Shown here in pieces: positions 16,432 to 23,794 of a stretch of 31,304 bases of DNA. Position 1 is the first letter of the stretch. Each line of letters starts with the position of its first letter. The stretch is from Spirochaetaceae bacterium (GTDB lineage Bacteria; Spirochaetota; Spirochaetia; Treponematales; Breznakiellaceae): NCBI GenBank assembly GCA_031256815.1, contig JAIRPU010000053.1, positions 1 to 31,304 on the forward strand. The letters are read 5' to 3'. The notes below the pieces were generated by a model. It searched no databases and was not told the DNA's origin. It worked only from the letters and a program-made list of their open reading frames with translations. Position numbers and translations under genes: made by a program.

Positions 16432-16463
16432 AAAAAAAAAGCGCTCAAATAGAATTTGAGCGC
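16432..16463 (-). terminator. Rho-independent terminator of xylA
   Basis: Read on the minus strand, GCGCTCAAAT and ATTTGAGCGC pair perfectly around a three-base loop, followed at once by nine Ts. It begins about 25 bases after the xylA stop. This is the clearest terminator in the window. Confidence 0.93.
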
Positions 16464-16488
16464 CATGGAGCAAAGCAAGTATTTATAT

Positions 16489-17826
16489 TTAACTTAATAA
16501 AATTTCTTGCAAAATATTTTCGTATAGTTCCTGTTTGCCGGATGTCCAGCCGGTTTTGCCGTAATCTTTGGCAAGCGCGGCAAGCTCGTTTAATTTAAAA
16601 CCGCCTTTTTCAAATTTTGCGCCGTCTCCTGAATCAAAACTAGAATAGCGTTTTTTGAGTAAATCCGGCAGCCTGCCGTCTGCGGCAATGGCCGCCGCTT
16701 TTTCCAGTCCAAACGCGAATGTGTCCATGCCGCCGATATGCGCTATAAACAAGTCTTCCGCGTCAACGGAATTACGGCGAATTTTTGCGTCAAAATTAAG
16801 CCCGCCTGTTTTAAAACCGCCCATACGAAGTATTTGGCACATTGCAAGCGTTGTTTCGTAGACGCTTGACGGGAACTGGTCTGTATCCCAGCCGTTGCGC
16901 GGCTCACCACGATTCGCGTCCACACTGCCAAGCATATCGTTATCCACACAAACGGACAGTTCGTGAACAAAATCGTGCCCTGCAAGTTCAGCGTGGTTAG
17001 CTTCTATATTGAGCTTAAAATCTTTATCCAAACCATGCGCGCGCAAAAAGCCGATTACCGTTTCGCTGTCAAAATCGTATTGATGTTTCGTTGGCTCCAT
17101 AGGTTTGGGTTCAATATAAAAACAGCCTTTAAAGCCTTTACTGCGGGCATAATCGCGGGAAATAGAAAGTATCATAGCAAGATGTTCCTTTTCGCGCTTC
17201 ATGTCGGTATTTAAAATTGACATATAACCTTCGCGCCCGCCCCAAAACGTGTAACCTTCGCCGCCAAGCTTTATTGTGCCGTCAATGGCGTGTTGAATTT
17301 GATTTGCCGCATGAGCTACAACCGCAAAATCAGGGTTTGTAGCCGCGCCATTCATAAAACGTGGATTGGAAAACACATTTGCTGTTCCCCAAAGCAGTTT
17401 TACGCCTGTAGCGTCCTGGCGTTTTTTTAACTCGTCCGTAATTTTTTCGAGTATTTTAGCCGAATCGTCCGCGTCTTTACCTTCCGGCGCTATATCCCTG
17501 TCGTGCCAGGCGTAGTATGGCGCTCCTATTTTGCTAATGAATTCAAAAGCGGCGTCCGCTTTGTTTATTGCATTCTGAACAGGGTCGCCTGAGCTGTTCC
17601 ACGGAAAAATATGAGTTGCCGCCCCAAAAGGGTCTGCCCCGTCTCCGCAGAAGCTGTGCCAGTATGCTATAGCAAAACGCAAATGATCGCGCATTTTTTT
17701 GCCGGCAATGCTTTTTTCCGCATCGTAATACTTGAACGCCATCGGGTTTTTTGATTTTGGCCCTTCGTAAGCGATTTTTTTAATTTCAGGGAAGTATTCT
17801 TTGTTCCCTGTAAAATAATTTGCCAT
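16489..17826 (-). CDS. xylA: Xylose isomerase
   Basis: A 445-residue cytoplasmic enzyme converting D-xylose to D-xylulose, and also able to act on glucose in many species. It belongs to the longer group II type by length and by the start with EYFPEIKKIAYEG. Key residues are His108 and Asp111 in AWHDRDIAPEG, the FWGGREGY metal-site block near 193, FYIEPKPMEPTKHQYD near 236, IEANHAELAGHDF near 273 and GSVDANRGEPRNGWDTDQFP near 302. AGGAG six bases before ATG 17826 fixes the start. It is a single-gene unit closed by a strong terminator; xylulokinase and xylose transporters are not in the window, so pentose catabolism must be completed elsewhere. Confidence 0.96.
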   Translation of the reverse strand: MANYFTGNKEYFPEIKKIAYEGPKSKNPMAFKYYDAEKSIAGKKMRDHLRFAIAYWHSFCGDGADPFGAATHIFPWNSSGDPVQNAINKADAAFEFISKIGAPYYAWHDRDIAPEGKDADDSAKILEKITDELKKRQDATGVKLLWGTANVFSNPRFMNGAATNPDFAVVAHAANQIQHAIDGTIKLGGEGYTFWGGREGYMSILNTDMKREKEHLAMILSISRDYARSKGFKGCFYIEPKPMEPTKHQYDFDSETVIGFLRAHGLDKDFKLNIEANHAELAGHDFVHELSVCVDNDMLGSVDANRGEPRNGWDTDQFPSSVYETTLAMCQILRMGGFKTGGLNFDAKIRRNSVDAEDLFIAHIGGMDTFAFGLEKAAAIAADGRLPDLLKKRYSSFDSGDGAKFEKGGFKLNELAALAKDYGKTGWTSGKQELYENILQEILLS

Positions 17827-17992
17827 TTTTATCTCCTATAAAACCGCATTTTTGGCATTATCATTAAAGTTTGATAAAAGCCGTTTAAGATTAACCTGTT
17901 TTTAATACGGTTTATGCTTATTATTTCACAGCATTATACTGATTACAATAGAATAATCTGATTTTATATATAAAAAATTGAGTTATAGAGGG
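17827..17992. other. Upstream region of xylA, AT-rich, no gene
   Basis: AT-rich leader and promoter region. A minus-strand TATAAT at 17933-17938 is the best -10 for xylA, but its -35 is poor; it would give a leader of about 100 bases. A second GATAAT-like hexamer lies nearer the gene. No operator could be identified with confidence. Confidence 0.35.
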
Positions 17993-18016
17993 GCAGGAGC
18001 CCGAATGGACTCCTGC
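17993..18016 (-). terminator. Hairpin behind the glycine-rich remnant
   Basis: GCAGGAG (17993-17999) and CTCCTGC (18010-18016) form a seven-base stem with a ten-base loop. It starts five bases beyond the stop codon of the glycine-rich remnant, so it may once have ended that gene. No T-run follows on the minus strand. Confidence 0.4.
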
Positions 18017-18020
18017 GCTC

Positions 18021-18209
18021 TTATTTTTTATAAATTCTTATTTTACCGCTGCCGGATTTTGAGCCGGCGCTGCCTGAGCAATTGGTCATTTTGGTAGTGT
18101 CGGCATAGCCTTCGCCGCCTCCGCCGCCGCTGCCTGCATTTCTGCCATTATAAGCCCAACCACCATAACCGCTTTTCGGATAGCCGTTTCCACCGCCGCC
18201 GCCCCGGCA
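18021..18209 (-). pseudogene. Remnant of a glycine-rich exported/tail-like protein C-terminus
   Basis: A 62-codon open stretch on the minus strand ends in TAA at 18021-18023 and is blocked upstream by an in-frame TAA at 18210-18212. The translation is strikingly glycine-rich: GGGGNGYPKSGYGGWAYNG, later GSGGGGGEGY, and it ends GSGKIRIYKK. This is the closing pattern of glycine-rich surface or fibre-type proteins (runs of Gly, aromatic spacers, then a short beta-strand and basic end). No start codon or ribosome site is placed to express it; the only Met is internal. I read it as the decayed 3' end of a larger gene. Between it and 18250 lies only another GCGGCAATGG repeat copy. Confidence 0.55.
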
Positions 18210-18251
18210 TTAAGCGTAAAGCGGCAATGGATTTTTTTTGCGGCGCCGCTC

Positions 18252-18280
18252 TTGTAGAGCTTGTAACACTGAATTAAAAT
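18252..18280 (+). promoter_or_regulatory. Leaderless-type promoter of the propeller lipoprotein gene
   Basis: TTGTAG, 17 bases, TAAAAT, then six bases to ATG 18287. Transcription starting about seven bases after the -10 would begin at the start codon; no Shine-Dalgarno site is present. Confidence 0.65.
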
Positions 18281-18286
18281 GACTGC

Positions 18287-19489
18287 ATGATTAAATATCT
18301 GGCTTGTTCCGTTTTATTTTCTGCCTTGCTCTGCGCTTCATGTTCGCGTTCCGCGGTTCGTTCAATAGAAAGAGAAGATCTTGCCACATTTGATATTGGC
18401 GTTATGGAGAATGAGCTTGACCTTTTTAATATTGAAGGGCGCGGAAGTTTTAAAAAAACAGAACTTGCTATGCGTGACGGACAGTTTTTTATTACAAACG
18501 GGACGGGTAATAAAGTAGTCCGCTACAATTCATACGGAGACCTTCTTTTTATGATTTATAATGAAGAGAACAATCCGACGCCGGTTCAATTAAAACCAAA
18601 AAGCGAAAACGCGGCCGAAACACGCTGGGCGCAGCCCTGGGCGCTTCAGGAACCTTCCCATATTGCCGTTGATTCGCTAAAAAAAATATTTGTTGTAGAT
18701 AAACTTCCTCCGGAAAGACACAATGTTGATACATTGGAAAAGGCAATTTTAGACAGTATAGTGCTTCATTTTGACGAAAATGGGCGTTTTATTGAGTACC
18801 TTGGACAGGAAGGACGCGGCGGCACCCCATTCGCCCGTGTTGAAGGGATTTGGACATCACGCAAAGACGAGCTTGTGGTGGCCTGCCGGTTTTCCAAAGG
18901 AATAAAGGTTTACTGTTATGACGCAGGCGGAGACCATAGAACAACGCTTGAATTTTACAATGAAAAACTTCCCATACCAGAAGGGCATGAAGGCGTTTTA
19001 GCTTCTTTTGAAAGTATTGCCGTAGCTCCGGATGCGCCGTTTATATATCTTAAAATTAACTATTACCGCGAAATTGTCGACCCGGTAATAAATACAAAAA
19101 CCGGCGTTGAGGTGGAAAGTTCATGGATTTGGATTGTTGATACAGAAACCGGCGAATATATACGCAGCATAGAAATTCCATTTTATGAGTATACACATAC
19201 CGAAAACAATCAAAAAACAAGCGAAAATTTAATGTATTCGCTTTTTGGGGCATCATCGGACGAAAAGCTGTTTTTTTACGTCCCTGTAGAAGAAGGCTAC
19301 GCCATTTTGATAATAAATGCCGGCGAGTCTAATTCTCAAAGACGCGGCATTATTAAAGTGAATCCGGATGAGCTTGAATATATTACATTTAATGTTTCCG
19401 CCGATGGAGTGTTATCCGCGCTGATTGCCGGGGATTTTAAAGTGCGTCTGGTTTGGTGGCGCACAGACAAACTTGCGCACAATATGTAA
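18287..19489 (+). CDS. Propeller-like lipoprotein of the LIC_12708 type
   Basis: A 400-residue exported protein. A short signal sequence leads to lipobox LCASC with Cys19 as the lipid attachment site. The body contains NHL/6-bladed-propeller-like strands (FFITNGTGNKVVRYNSYGDLL, HIAVDSLKKIFVVD, GRFIEYLGQEG, SIAVAPDAPFIYLKI, EYITFNVSADGVLSAL). It resembles the LIC_12708 family, a spirochaete group with no defined function, as far as I recall. It probably sits on the membrane facing the periplasm or the surface. The promoter suggests a leaderless mRNA. It converges with ftsY. A structural or ligand-binding role is inference. Confidence 0.75.
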   Translation: MIKYLACSVLFSALLCASCSRSAVRSIEREDLATFDIGVMENELDLFNIEGRGSFKKTELAMRDGQFFITNGTGNKVVRYNSYGDLLFMIYNEENNPTPVQLKPKSENAAETRWAQPWALQEPSHIAVDSLKKIFVVDKLPPERHNVDTLEKAILDSIVLHFDENGRFIEYLGQEGRGGTPFARVEGIWTSRKDELVVACRFSKGIKVYCYDAGGDHRTTLEFYNEKLPIPEGHEGVLASFESIAVAPDAPFIYLKINYYREIVDPVINTKTGVEVESSWIWIVDTETGEYIRSIEIPFYEYTHTENNQKTSENLMYSLFGASSDEKLFFYVPVEEGYAILIINAGESNSQRRGIIKVNPDELEYITFNVSADGVLSALIAGDFKVRLVWWRTDKLAHNM

Positions 19490-19510
19490 TTGATTCCATA
19501 AACAAGCCGT

Positions 19511-19533
19511 TAAAGGCCCCTCCCCTGCCTTTA
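19511..19533. terminator. Inverted repeat between the convergent lipoprotein gene and ftsY
   Basis: TAAAGGC (19511-19517) and GCCTTTA (19527-19533) with a C-rich nine-base loop lie between two convergent stop codons. There is no T-run; a shared bidirectional terminator is possible but weakly supported. Confidence 0.35.
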
Positions 19534-19567
19534 GACATTGAGAGCTGTCAACACTTTGCTGCCGCGT

Positions 19568-20452
19568 CTAATTTTGATTTATAAATGCGGACGCAAATTG
19601 CTTTGCGTTAAATGGATAAATATCGCCGTATTGTTCGCCATTACAAACAAACAGCACAGGCAGTTTAAATTGAACGGCAAGCGGAAACACAATTCCGCCC
19701 CTTGCAGTAGAATCAAATTTGGTAAGCACTGCTCCGTCAAGTTTTACAGCCTCGTTAAACGCCGCCGTTTGTGCAAGCGCGTTTGACCCTGTTGTAGCGT
19801 CAAGCACAAGCAGCTTTTTGTAATTTAACATTGAAGAAGCCCTTTCTATAACACGGCTGATTTTGGCAAGCTCAGCTACAAGCGCGCTTTTTGTGTGCAT
19901 TCGTCCGGCGGTATCGGCTATTAATATGTTGTAAGCGCCCTGGTTAGCGGCTTCAAGCGCGTCATGCACAACCGCGGCGGCATCGGCATTTTGTTTATGC
20001 GCCACAACGCGTACCCCAAGCCGCTCACCGTGAGTTTTAAGCTGTTCTATAGCGGCGGCGCGAAAAGTATCTCCTGCGGCAAGCAGGGGCTTCGCTTTGG
20101 CTTTGTAACGCGCCGCAAACTTTGCCGCGGTTGTGGTTTTGCCAACTCCATTTACGCCAAGGAGCAATATAACGTTAAGTTTATCTTCGGCAAAAATAAT
20201 GCCGTCCGCATCCTCCAAAGGAGCCTCAGATAAAAAGTCCGTGAGCATGGCGCTTAAAAGCTCTCGCGCAGCGCCGGAGTCGCCGATTTTTTCTTTTTTG
20301 CATTTTACTTCAAGCGCTTCTGTTGTTTTTAACGCAAACTGCGCGCCAAAATCGCCTTCAACAAGCAAATCAGTTAATTCTTCAAAAAAATCATCGTTTA
20401 AATCTGTAGAAACGCCCAAAAACGCTTTAAATTTATCTTTCCATGAACTCAT
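19568..20452 (-). CDS. ftsY: Signal recognition particle receptor FtsY
   Basis: A 294-residue SRP-family GTPase that docks ribosome-SRP complexes at the inner membrane. After an N-domain four-helix region (residues 1-85) come G1 GVNGVGKT (99-106), DTFRAAAIEQL (128-138), G3 DTAGR (180-184), G4 TKFD (244-247) and the STARGG block. G4 is TKFD rather than the usual TKLD, and ARGG replaces AKGG. The acidic A-domain seen in E. coli FtsY is missing, as in many compact FtsY proteins. A longer frame from 20542 is rejected because MSSWKDKFKAFLG is the natural start and sits one base after the upstream nucleotidase stop, indicating co-translation. Confidence 0.94.
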   Translation of the reverse strand: MSSWKDKFKAFLGVSTDLNDDFFEELTDLLVEGDFGAQFALKTTEALEVKCKKEKIGDSGAARELLSAMLTDFLSEAPLEDADGIIFAEDKLNVILLLGVNGVGKTTTAAKFAARYKAKAKPLLAAGDTFRAAAIEQLKTHGERLGVRVVAHKQNADAAAVVHDALEAANQGAYNILIADTAGRMHTKSALVAELAKISRVIERASSMLNYKKLLVLDATTGSNALAQTAAFNEAVKLDGAVLTKFDSTARGGIVFPLAVQFKLPVLFVCNGEQYGDIYPFNAKQFASAFINQN

Positions 20453-20453
20453 A

Positions 20454-21095
20454 TTATTGTTCCCGTGTTTTTTGTGAAAAACCTTCCGCGCCAAACAGTC
20501 CAAGCATTCCGGTACGCCATTCTTCCTGCGCTTCCAGAACAAGCGCCTCTACTTCCTGCCAGCTGTCCGCGCGCGGGCCGTCTAACTCACGGTTTGTAGA
20601 GTTTGAAAAAACTATTGTTCTGCAGCCGCTTCTGCGCAACGCAAGTACATTACGCGAAGAATCGTCAATATAAACATGAGCGCCAACCGCCCCTTTATCC
20701 TTCATAAAACATAAATCCCAATACGGTATATCATGTTTATCAAGCCACTCTACTGTTTGGGTAACGGTAGCGCGGTGCGAATATTTCAGAAACAGCCTGT
20801 GTGTAATGATTCGAATTCTTATTCCCTGCCGCGAAAGCTTGCGAAGAACCGAGGGGGCGTCGTGAATTGGCTTCATAACATTAAAAAGATTGCATTGCGT
20901 TACCGCATATCTGTGCAGTCTCTCGTAACCGCCAAACTCGTCTATTCCCCATTCAGCAAGCCCGAAGCTAACGTCTGCCGTAAGCTCTGCGGAAGGCTTG
21001 TCCAGCCAAACGGCGGCAATATCGCGCATAGCGCCATAGAAATCGCCAACTACGCCGTCAAGGTCAACTCCAAAAATAAATGAACTTTCGTCCAT
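20454..21095 (-). CDS. HAD-superfamily 5'-nucleotidase-like protein
   Basis: A 213-residue haloacid-dehalogenase-type hydrolase. Motif I is DLDGVVGDF with nucleophile Asp11 and acid/base Asp13, motif II is the Thr in IITHR (near residue 97), and the C-terminal acidic motif is YIDDSSRNV. The size and GVVGDFY pattern resemble the 5'(3')-deoxyribonucleotidase group, which removes phosphate from nucleoside monophosphates; the exact substrate is inferred. It is cytoplasmic. ATG 21095 has no clear ribosome site; TAAAAT lies nine bases upstream, again near-leaderless. ftsY follows after one base, so the two form an operon. Confidence 0.8.
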   Translation of the reverse strand: MDESSFIFGVDLDGVVGDFYGAMRDIAAVWLDKPSAELTADVSFGLAEWGIDEFGGYERLHRYAVTQCNLFNVMKPIHDAPSVLRKLSRQGIRIRIITHRLFLKYSHRATVTQTVEWLDKHDIPYWDLCFMKDKGAVGAHVYIDDSSRNVLALRRSGCRTIVFSNSTNRELDGPRADSWQEVEALVLEAQEEWRTGMLGLFGAEGFSQKTREQ

Positions 21096-21168
21096 AATGG
21101 TGTTATTTTAAACCAAAAAGGCATAAAAAACCAGCCTCCTCCAGCGCGCTGAAAGGTTATGCGTTGTC

Positions 21169-21197
21169 TTGACAAAAAGTATCATTAGGTATATAAT
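21169..21197 (+). promoter_or_regulatory. Perfect sigma-70 promoter for the STAS-pspA operon
   Basis: TTGACA (21169-21174), a 17-base spacer and TATAAT (21192-21197): an exact consensus match. Expected transcription start is near 21204, only a few bases before ATG 21208. A frame running through the promoter from 21169 is therefore not the true start. Confidence 0.9.
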
Positions 21198-21207
21198 GGG
21201 TTTAATT

Positions 21208-21759
21208 ATGAGTAATAATGAGATTGTTTCTGGTTTTGATGTTGATAAAGACGACAGTCTTAAGATAGTTTTAGAGATTATGCAAGGAGTAGACATGGGG
21301 CTTATTTTGCATCTCGAAGGCTATATCGACACATATAATTCTTCTTCGTTTCAAAAACGGACAACTAAAGCGGTTGACGCCGGTTTTGTTAAACTGGTTT
21401 TTGACTGTAGCGGCTTAAATTATGTTTCTTCCACAGGGATAGGTTCTTTTACAACTTTCTTAAAAACGGTAAAGTCCAAAGGCGGAGACATTGTGTTATG
21501 TTCTGTTCAGCCCAAGGTTTACGAAGTTTTTCAGCTGCTTGGTTTTTCACAGTTTTTTAATACCCGTGATAAACTCGAAGAAGGCATAAGTTTTTTTCAG
21601 GGAGACAGTCAGGCCAGTTTTAGTACGGCTTTTCCACGTGTTTTTGACTGCCCTGTATGCGCAAAAAAACTTAAAGCGATAAAAGCGGGACGCTTCCGGT
21701 GTTCAGGATGTAAAACAATTCTTTCTGTAGATGATACCGGACAGGTGTTTTTGGGTTAA
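21208..21759 (+). CDS. STAS-domain protein with C-terminal zinc ribbon
   Basis: A 183-residue protein. Residues about 17-130 form a STAS domain like anti-sigma-factor antagonists: LHLEGYIDTYNSSSF, then FDCSGLNYVSSTGIGSF, where Ser75 occupies the usual phosphorylation site. After a linker, CPVC (148-151) and CSGC (165-168) form a four-cysteine zinc ribbon, an uncommon addition. ATG 21208 keeps the first STAS strand but would be read from an almost leaderless RNA. A second ATG at 21295 has an ideal AAGGAG site but would cut off that strand, so both starts may be used. It is 3 bp before pspA and likely regulates a stress response with it (inference). Confidence 0.82.
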   Translation: MSNNEIVSGFDVDKDDSLKIVLEIMQGVDMGLILHLEGYIDTYNSSSFQKRTTKAVDAGFVKLVFDCSGLNYVSSTGIGSFTTFLKTVKSKGGDIVLCSVQPKVYEVFQLLGFSQFFNTRDKLEEGISFFQGDSQASFSTAFPRVFDCPVCAKKLKAIKAGRFRCSGCKTILSVDDTGQVFLG

Positions 21760-21762
21760 GCA

Positions 21763-22455
21763 ATGGGAATTTTTTCACGTTTAAGAACGCTTATCGCGTC
21801 TAATATAAATCATGCTATCAGTCAGGCCGAAAAGCCTGAAAAAATGTTAAATCAGCTGCTAATTGATTTAAATGAAAAGCTTGTTGAATCCAAAAAAGCT
21901 GTAGCTGTGGCAATCGCCGATGAAAAAAAACTATGTAGAGATACACAGAATCAAAAAGTGCAATCAGACGAATGGCAGAGAAAAGCGGAACTTGCTGTCC
22001 GCGCAGGAGATGATTCTCTCGCAAAAGAAGCGCTTTTAAGAAAGCAGGAATATGACAACTACCATTTAGAATACAACAAACAATGGCTTTTGCAAAAAGA
22101 AGCGGTTGAAAAATTAAAAATTTCATTACGCGAATTACAGGTTCGTATTGACGATGCGCAGCGTAAGAAAAATATGCTTGTAGCAAGGGCAAAACGCGCC
22201 GAAGCTCAGAATAAAATTCAGGCTACAATTGCCGGCATAGATGACGGGAAAGCTTCGTTCGCCACGTTTGAACGGATGGAAGAAAAAGTTGACAGAATGG
22301 AAGCCGAAGCAGATGCGGCAAAGGAAATTGCCGAACTTAACGATGATACAAATCTTGAAAAGAAATTTGCCGCATTGGAAAAAAGCGACAGTTCAGCCGA
22401 CGCGCTTCTTGCCGATTTAAAATCCAAAATGGGAGCCCTGCCGCCTCCATCCTAG
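21763..22455 (+). CDS. pspA: PspA/IM30 family membrane-stress protein
   Basis: A 230-residue protein, almost entirely alpha-helical coiled coil after an amphipathic N-terminal helix (MGIFSRLRTLIASNINHAI), the PspA/Vipp1 hallmark. That helix inserts into stressed membranes, and the protein assembles into ESCRT-III-like rods and rings that repair or buffer them. The NINHAISQAEKPEKML motif at residues 14-29 is typical. It starts 3 bp after the STAS gene and shares its consensus promoter. No PspF, PspB or PspC is nearby, so control probably differs from the E. coli phage-shock system; the STAS protein is the natural candidate. Confidence 0.9.
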   Translation: MGIFSRLRTLIASNINHAISQAEKPEKMLNQLLIDLNEKLVESKKAVAVAIADEKKLCRDTQNQKVQSDEWQRKAELAVRAGDDSLAKEALLRKQEYDNYHLEYNKQWLLQKEAVEKLKISLRELQVRIDDAQRKKNMLVARAKRAEAQNKIQATIAGIDDGKASFATFERMEEKVDRMEAEADAAKEIAELNDDTNLEKKFAALEKSDSSADALLADLKSKMGALPPPS

Positions 22456-22597
22456 ATTTTTATGTTTAATTATGTAGCTTATCTCTGTTATTCTTTCCGT
22501 AATAATAATTTATGCTTTGTTCTTTAGTTGCCGATAGCTATGCTAAATATGTATATTTATTTTTTAATGGGCAAAGAAGTATAAATTGAGACATTAT

Positions 22598-23695
22598 ATG
22601 GCCAGACGGTACGAAATAATAATATTTCTCATTTTGTTTTTGGGACTTAACACCGCCGTTGTTTTTGGCGCGCCGCCAAAAACCGTAGGAAAATATTCAG
22701 ATATATCCGATGCACTTGACGATTTTTCAAAAGCCAATGCCGGACGTGTAAATACAACCGCCGGAATTGGGCTTAACTGGTCAGATGCCTATATAGGAGA
22801 GCTTATAAGTTACCCTCCTCATTATGGATTTGGCTTTACTTTTGGTGTAAACAGCCTAAAAACATCAGCGTTTAACCCGCTTATCGAAGAAACTTTGGGG
22901 CTTAGCAAGATAGACCCTGTGTTTGTCGACAAACACTTTTTCCCAACATATCTTATAGAAATGCGTTTGGGCGGATTCAGAGATATTCCTTTTGACTTTG
23001 GCGTTAAATTTGGATGGATGCCCGCGCTTTCCGCAATGCCGACTATGGGAGATTTAAAATATAACAATATTCATGCCGGCATGGATCTTCGATTTAATAT
23101 TTTAAGTGTTTGGACTGGTTTTCAGTTAAGCTGGGGGTTGGGCTTAAACTATATGAACGGGTACCTGCAAACCGACAGCTATACCCAAACATGGTCGGAT
23201 GACGGGCTTGGGGGGGGGACTAACGTCTTTGACCCCGCAGGTTCAAAAATGAGGCTTACCTGGGATACATTTACAATAGACGCAAAAATTATCTTTCAAA
23301 AATCGTGGCGTATGCTTGGGATTACTTTCTTTGGCGGGATTGTAGTAGGTTATGGTATCGGACATACCGGAATTACGTTTATAGGTGAAGATTGGACCTG
23401 GGATGGAAACAATGTTTTTAACGGCTCTCCAGCGCAATACCAACAGGTAGAAGATGGCATGGCGGAAAAAATGGGGAATAACTCTGTGTGGAATATAGAA
23501 CGGCTTGCGGAACAGGATAATCCATTCGCTATTTCAGGTAAAATCGCCACAAATACCATAGATTTTCATACTTACGAAGGTATATCATTCGATTTTGATT
23601 CAGACTGGCATGTTCAGGTCGCTTTAATATTCGATTTAGCAAACTTTGAATATGGTTTTATGGTTGGCGTACGCTGGCAGCAAAAGCAGTATTAG
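22598..23695 (+). CDS. Outer-membrane beta-barrel-like protein with an in-frame G9 tract
   Basis: A 365-residue exported protein. It begins with a signal peptide (MARRYEIIIFLILFLG... cleaved after VFGA). The remainder shows repeated beta-strand patterns rich in aromatics and glycines (GFTFGVNSLKTSAF, FDFGVKFGWMPALSAMP, GFQLSWGLGLNYMNGY, FFGGIVVGYGIGHTG) and ends FMVGVRWQQKQY, the aromatic C-terminus expected of barrels. An in-frame TTG at 22586 has a weak AAAGAAG site and is an alternative start. Nine consecutive Gs at 23210-23218 encode Gly205-Gly207; loss or gain of one G leads to an early stop, so expression may switch. Family unnamed. Confidence 0.82.
   Translation: MARRYEIIIFLILFLGLNTAVVFGAPPKTVGKYSDISDALDDFSKANAGRVNTTAGIGLNWSDAYIGELISYPPHYGFGFTFGVNSLKTSAFNPLIEETLGLSKIDPVFVDKHFFPTYLIEMRLGGFRDIPFDFGVKFGWMPALSAMPTMGDLKYNNIHAGMDLRFNILSVWTGFQLSWGLGLNYMNGYLQTDSYTQTWSDDGLGGGTNVFDPAGSKMRLTWDTFTIDAKIIFQKSWRMLGITFFGGIVVGYGIGHTGITFIGEDWTWDGNNVFNGSPAQYQQVEDGMAEKMGNNSVWNIERLAEQDNPFAISGKIATNTIDFHTYEGISFDFDSDWHVQVALIFDLANFEYGFMVGVRWQQKQY
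23210..23218 (+). repeat. G9 homopolymer inside a beta-barrel gene
   Basis: Nine consecutive Gs read as three glycine codons in frame. With eight Gs the frame reaches TGA within about a dozen codons; with ten it hits TAA two codons after the tract. This is the layout of a slipped-strand contingency locus. Confidence 0.9.
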
Positions 23696-23718
23696 CGTCA
23701 AAAAACGGCTTTTGACGC
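23695..23718 (+). terminator. Hairpin after the beta-barrel gene
   Basis: GCGTCAAAA and TTTTGACGC pair perfectly around a six-base loop, starting at the last base of the stop codon. No T-run follows, so a terminator is likely but not certain. Confidence 0.45.
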
Positions 23719-23759
23719 CGGTAATAATTCACCATTTTTAAAGCAGTTAAATACGGCAC

Positions 23760-23788
23760 TCCACAATTCGCAGTTTAATAGTTATAAT
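23760..23788 (+). promoter_or_regulatory. Leaderless-type promoter of xseA
   Basis: TCCACA, 17 bases, TATAAT (23783-23788), then six bases to GTG 23795. The -10 is perfect and the -35 matches four of six. No Shine-Dalgarno site precedes the GTG. Confidence 0.6.
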
Positions 23789-23794
23789 AGCTTT

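Noticed and set aside
16058..16488. Lysine riboswitch upstream of lysC
   Set aside because: The -10 box ends six bases before the start codon, leaving no leader RNA, and no conserved aptamer structure is apparent.
19568..20542. Longer ftsY beginning at 20542
   Set aside because: The extra 30 residues overlap the nucleotidase gene and do not resemble FtsY; MSSWKDKFKAFLG at 20452 is the natural start.
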